Shown: positions 4,485 through 7,538 of the stretch, piece after piece
Position numbering within the stretch: position 1 is the first letter of the stretch
How the letters are laid out: each line of letters opens with the position of its first letter
DNA from: JACJYE01 sp964432875
GTDB taxonomy: Bacteria; Bacteroidota; Bacteroidia; Chitinophagales; Saprospiraceae
DNA length: 7,538 nt
NCBI GenBank assembly: GCA_964432875.1
Contig: CAYSPJ010000188.1
Span: 1 to 7,538 of the forward strand
Direction: 5' to 3'
The notes under the pieces: model-generated
Seen by the model: the letters and a program-made list of their open reading frames with translations, nothing else
Database searches by the model: none
What the model was told of the DNA's origin: nothing
Position numbers and translations under genes: made by a program

Positions 4485-7466
4485 ATGAAAAAGCAAATTG
4501 TACTCCCCCTGCTGCTCCTCATTACCGCCCTGGCGCAGTCCTTTTATTTGCCCGAAGGCGGGGGCGGTAGCCTTGCCGAAGAAGCCTGGGCCGATTCGGT
4601 CTATAATGCCATGAGCGAACAGGAACGGCTGGGGCAGCTATTCATGCTGCGGGCACATTCCAACCTGGGACAGGACCACGTCGATAAAGTCAAGCAATTG
4701 ATTGCGAAATACCATGTGGGCGGGCTTTGCTTCTTCCAGGGCAGCCCCGAGAAGCAAATCGAGCTCATCAACCAATACCAGCAGCTGGCCAAGCCGGTAC
4801 CGCTCATGATCGCCATCGACGGTGAATGGGGGCTGGGCATGCGCATGAAAGCCAGCACCATCAGCTTCCCACAGCAGCTCATGCTGGGGGCTATCCAGGA
4901 CAACCGCCTGATCTACGACATGGGGCGGGAAATCGCCCGGCAATTGCGCCTGGTCGGCGTACACGTCAACTTTGCGCCGGTGGCAGATGTGAATAACAAC
5001 CCGGCCAACCCGGTCATTGGCACCCGCTCATTCGGCGAAGGCCGCTACAACGTAGCAATCAAGAGCCATATGTACGCCAAGGGCATGCAAGATCACGGCG
5101 TGTTGGCCTGCGCCAAACACTTCCCGGGCCATGGCGATACCGACGTCGATTCGCACTACGACCTGCCAGTCATCCATCACGATATCAACCGCCTGGACAG
5201 CATCGAGCTATTCCCTTTCCGGCTGCTATCGCAATATGGTATCGGTAGTGTAATGGTGGCCCACCTGCACGTGCCAGCGCTCGATGCGCGCGAAAACCGG
5301 CCCACGACGCTTTCCCACGCTACGGTGACGGGCTTGCTGAAAGAGCGCATCGGCTTCCAGGGGCTTATCTTCACGGATGCCCTGGATATGAAGGGCGTGA
5401 CGAAGCACTTCCGCAGCGGCCAGGTAGAAGCCGAAGCCCTGCTTGCCGGCAATGATATGCTGCTGCTGCCCGAAGACCTGGGGGCAGCTTTCGCCGAAAT
5501 CAGGAAGTACCTCGCCGAGGGCCTCATCACCTGGGAGCGCGTGGAGTACAGCGTTAAAAAAATCCTGCGTGCCAAATACCGCCTGGGGTTGGCCAGCTTT
5601 GCCCCCATCTCCACTGACAGTATCCTGGAGGAGCTGAATTCCCCCGCTGCCATCGCCCTCAAGCGGGAGCTCACTGCCAATGCCCTCACTCTAGTGCGCA
5701 ATAAGGACAGCCTCATACCTTTCCAGGAATTGGAAGGCCTCAAGCTGGCCTCCCTCAGCATCGGCGCCAGCCGGCAAACTGCTTTCCAGGAAAGGCTACA
5801 GGCCTACAAGCGCATGACGAGCCTGCAAGTGGGCAAAGACATCTCAGCTACCAAGAGCCGGGAATTAAAACAACAGTTGAAAGGCGCCGATGCCGTCATC
5901 GTCGGCCTGCACAACATGAACAACAAGCCCAGCGAAAACTGGGGCATTTCCGCCAGCACACTCCAATTCCTGCGCGAACTCAGCCAGGAAACCCGCGTGG
6001 TGCTGACCGTATTTGGCAACCCCTACAGCCTTAAGCATTTCGACGACATGGAATGGGTGCTGGAGGCTTATGATGAAGGCCCCATCACCCAGGACCTGGC
6101 CGCCCAGGCCCTCTTCGGCGCCATCGCCCTGCGCGGGCGACTGCCATTGGCCGCCTCCGAGCGCAGCGCCTTTGAGAGCGGCGTTTTCACTAAAAAAACC
6201 TTCCGCCTGGGCTACGCCCCACCAGCTTCGATGAGGTTGGACAGCGCCACGCTATACCAAATTGATGCCCTTGCCCAGCAGGCTATCGACAACAAGGCTA
6301 CCCCTGGCGGAGTGATCCTAATCGCTAAAGACGGGCAAGTCGTCTTTGAAAAAGCTTACGGGCACCATACCTACAACCAGCAGCAGCCCGTGCGCACCGA
6401 CGACTTGTACGACCTGGCTTCCCTTACTAAAATCACCGCCGCCACCCTGGCGGTGATGAAGCTCTACGAAGCGGGCATCATCAGCCTGGATACGCCCATC
6501 GTGCGCTACCTGCCAGAGCTGGAAGGCACCAACAAAGCGGGGCTGATCCTGCGCGATATCATGGCCCACCGGGCGGGGCTGGAAAACTGGATCCCCTTTT
6601 ACAAACAAACGATGACGACGCAGCGCCGCCGCACCGTGCAAAAACCAGGCTACTATAAACCAGCCCCAGTGCCAGGCTATACCATCCCCGTTGCCAGCAG
6701 CCTCTATCTTAAAGACGCCTTCTCCACGGAGATATGGCGAGCGATCTTCGACTCCAAGCTGAGCAGCAGCAAAGGCTATGAATACAGCGACCTGGGCTTT
6801 TACCTCATCGCCCGCATGGTGGAAAAGCTCAGCGGCCAGCCCCTCGACCTTTACCTCGACCAGCATTTCTATCGCCCGCTAGGCTTGGAGACCGCTACGT
6901 TCAAACCTTGGCAGCGCTTCCCCATTAGCCGCATCGTGCCTACGGAGAAGGACAATTACTTCCGCCTACAAACCGTGCACGGCTATGTACATGACATGGG
7001 CGCGGCCATGCTGGGCGGCGTCAGTGGCCATGCTGGGCTTTTTGGTACGGCTAAAGACGTAGCTATTATCATGCAATTACTCCTTAATGAGGGGCAGTAC
7101 GGCGGGCAACAATTCCTCCAGCCGGCTACCATCCGCGAGTTTGCAACCCGCCACCCCAAGGAAACCCGGCGCGGGCTCGGCTTTGACATGCGGCAGCTCA
7201 ACCCGCAACGCTGGCAAAACCTGCCCCCCGCTGCTTCGGTTAAAACCTTTGGCCATACCGCCTTTACTGGCGCCTGCGCCTGGGCCGACCCGGAACAGAA
7301 ACTGGTCTATGTCTTCCTCTCCAACCGCACTTACCCTTCTATGAACAACTATAAACTGAACAAACTCCGCACGCGCGACCGCATCCTGGAGACCATCTAC
7401 GAAGCCATTGATAATTTCCCGGCTTTTGGGCTGGAGCACGAGTTGGGGGAGTTGGTGCAGAACTAA
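4485..7466 (+). CDS. Exported NagZ-like GH3 beta-N-acetylglucosaminidase fused to beta-lactamase-family serine hydrolase
   Basis: This 993-residue protein joins two enzymes. Residues 1-17 look like a signal peptide (MKKQ, Leu-rich core, likely cleavage after ALA); there is no lipobox Cys. The GH3 barrel spans about 35-370, with IDGEWG (111-116), KHFPGHGDTDVDSH (211-224, including the Asp-His dyad D222/H224 typical of NagZ) and GLIFTDALDMKGV (293-305, nucleophile D298). About 385-575 resembles a GH3 C-terminal alpha/beta domain (NALTLVRN, LTVFGNPYSL, GRLPLA). From about 585 comes a beta-lactamase/penicillin-binding-protein-like domain with SLTK (646-649, catalytic S646 and K649), YSD (767-769) and GHTAFTG (923-929). 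The third motif is usually HTG; here it is HTA. The expected roles are release of N-acetylglucosamine from peptidoglycan fragments and an amide- or ester-cleaving step on the same polymer; the second substrate is not known. The fusion recurs in Bacteroidota. The ATG at 4485 is set by the signal peptide and promoter. It is transcribed alone. Confidence 0.92.
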   Translation: MKKQIVLPLLLLITALAQSFYLPEGGGGSLAEEAWADSVYNAMSEQERLGQLFMLRAHSNLGQDHVDKVKQLIAKYHVGGLCFFQGSPEKQIELINQYQQLAKPVPLMIAIDGEWGLGMRMKASTISFPQQLMLGAIQDNRLIYDMGREIARQLRLVGVHVNFAPVADVNNNPANPVIGTRSFGEGRYNVAIKSHMYAKGMQDHGVLACAKHFPGHGDTDVDSHYDLPVIHHDINRLDSIELFPFRLLSQYGIGSVMVAHLHVPALDARENRPTTLSHATVTGLLKERIGFQGLIFTDALDMKGVTKHFRSGQVEAEALLAGNDMLLLPEDLGAAFAEIRKYLAEGLITWERVEYSVKKILRAKYRLGLASFAPISTDSILEELNSPAAIALKRELTANALTLVRNKDSLIPFQELEGLKLASLSIGASRQTAFQERLQAYKRMTSLQVGKDISATKSRELKQQLKGADAVIVGLHNMNNKPSENWGISASTLQFLRELSQETRVVLTVFGNPYSLKHFDDMEWVLEAYDEGPITQDLAAQALFGAIALRGRLPLAASERSAFESGVFTKKTFRLGYAPPASMRLDSATLYQIDALAQQAIDNKATPGGVILIAKDGQVVFEKAYGHHTYNQQQPVRTDDLYDLASLTKITAATLAVMKLYEAGIISLDTPIVRYLPELEGTNKAGLILRDIMAHRAGLENWIPFYKQTMTTQRRRTVQKPGYYKPAPVPGYTIPVASSLYLKDAFSTEIWRAIFDSKLSSSKGYEYSDLGFYLIARMVEKLSGQPLDLYLDQHFYRPLGLETATFKPWQRFPISRIVPTEKDNYFRLQTVHGYVHDMGAAMLGGVSGHAGLFGTAKDVAIIMQLLLNEGQYGGQQFLQPATIREFATRHPKETRRGLGFDMRQLNPQRWQNLPPAASVKTFGHTAFTGACAWADPEQKLVYVFLSNRTYPSMNNYKLNKLRTRDRILETIYEAIDNFPAFGLEHELGELVQN

Positions 7467-7470
7467 GGCA

Positions 7471-7502
7471 CAACAACTAGTGTCCCATGAATGAAGTTGT
7501 TG
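7471..7502. repeat. 8-bp perfect inverted repeat after the fusion gene
   Basis: CAACAACT (7471-7478) and AGTTGTTG (7495-7502) are exact reverse complements with a 16-nt loop, beginning five bases after the stop codon. There is no T-tract on either side, so it is a weak intrinsic terminator at best. It may serve as a bidirectional stop between convergent genes, stabilise the mRNA 3' end, or mark the edge of a mobile element lying to the right. Confidence 0.4.
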
Positions 7503-7506
7503 AACA

Positions 7507-7538
7507 TTAAGCCGCCGCCATTTCGCCGCCAGGCAAGG
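7507..7538 (-). CDS. Possible C-terminal tail of a convergent gene (runs off right edge)
   Basis: Base composition turns abruptly GC-rich at 7511, as in the coding regions here. The minus strand reads nine codons (LPGGEMAAA) and then TAA at 7507-7509. This would fit the tail of a gene convergent with the fusion gene, leaving 40 bp between stops with the inverted repeat in it. Nine residues cannot identify a family, and a second minus frame is open through the fusion-gene stop, so this is a tentative call. Confidence 0.25.
   Translation of the reverse strand, partial: LPGGEMAAA

Noticed and set aside
1..7538. CRISPR array, tRNA, rRNA, riboswitch or complete insertion sequence
   Set aside because: No regularly spaced repeats, cloverleaf, conserved RNA motif or transposase frame was seen on either strand.

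Overview
The window looks like chromosomal DNA from a member of the Bacteroidota, most likely of the Saprospiria/Lewinella kind. Four things point there. No start codon has a Shine-Dalgarno sequence. Two genes have a Bacteroidota-type -7 box (TAnnTTTG). The gene set includes a GH3 glycosidase fused to a beta-lactamase-like serine hydrolase and a TMTC-like membrane TPR protein. The left-edge gene also reads like the start of a secreted Bacteroidota protein. The lineage is inferred from style, not from a marker gene.

Layout from left to right. Positions 1-170 (minus) hold the first 56 codons of a secreted protein that runs off the left edge. Positions 171-646 are an AT-rich stretch with no recognisable gene. 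Positions 647-1519 (minus) encode an acyl-CoA thioesterase II (TesB type). Divergent from it, across 85 bp that contain a perfect 7-bp palindrome, is a TMTC/DUF1736-like multi-pass membrane protein with C-terminal TPRs (1605-3611, plus). Next comes a small toxin-antitoxin relic: a complete DUF433 antitoxin-like gene (3844-4089) with its own promoter, followed directly by the C-terminal half of a DUF5615-type toxin (4090-4290) that has lost its N-terminus and start codon. After a short intergenic region with a hairpin and a second TAnnTTTG promoter comes the largest gene (4485-7466, plus). It encodes an exported 993-residue protein joining a NagZ-like GH3 beta-N-acetylglucosaminidase to a beta-lactamase/transpeptidase-like domain. 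The last bases hold an 8-bp inverted repeat and possibly the tail of a convergent gene.

The genes do not form one pathway. The thioesterase is lipid housekeeping, the TMTC-like protein is probably envelope glycosylation, and the NagZ/beta-lactamase fusion is probably peptidoglycan turnover outside the cytoplasm. The DUF433 gene and the fusion gene share a promoter layout: both -7 boxes begin exactly 33 bp before the ATG, and both leaders contain ACCAGCAC.

I found no large undescribed system. The most informative unusual items are the decayed toxin in frame behind an intact antitoxin, the two-enzyme fusion with an altered third active-site motif (HTA instead of HTG), and several unassigned palindromes in intergenic DNA.
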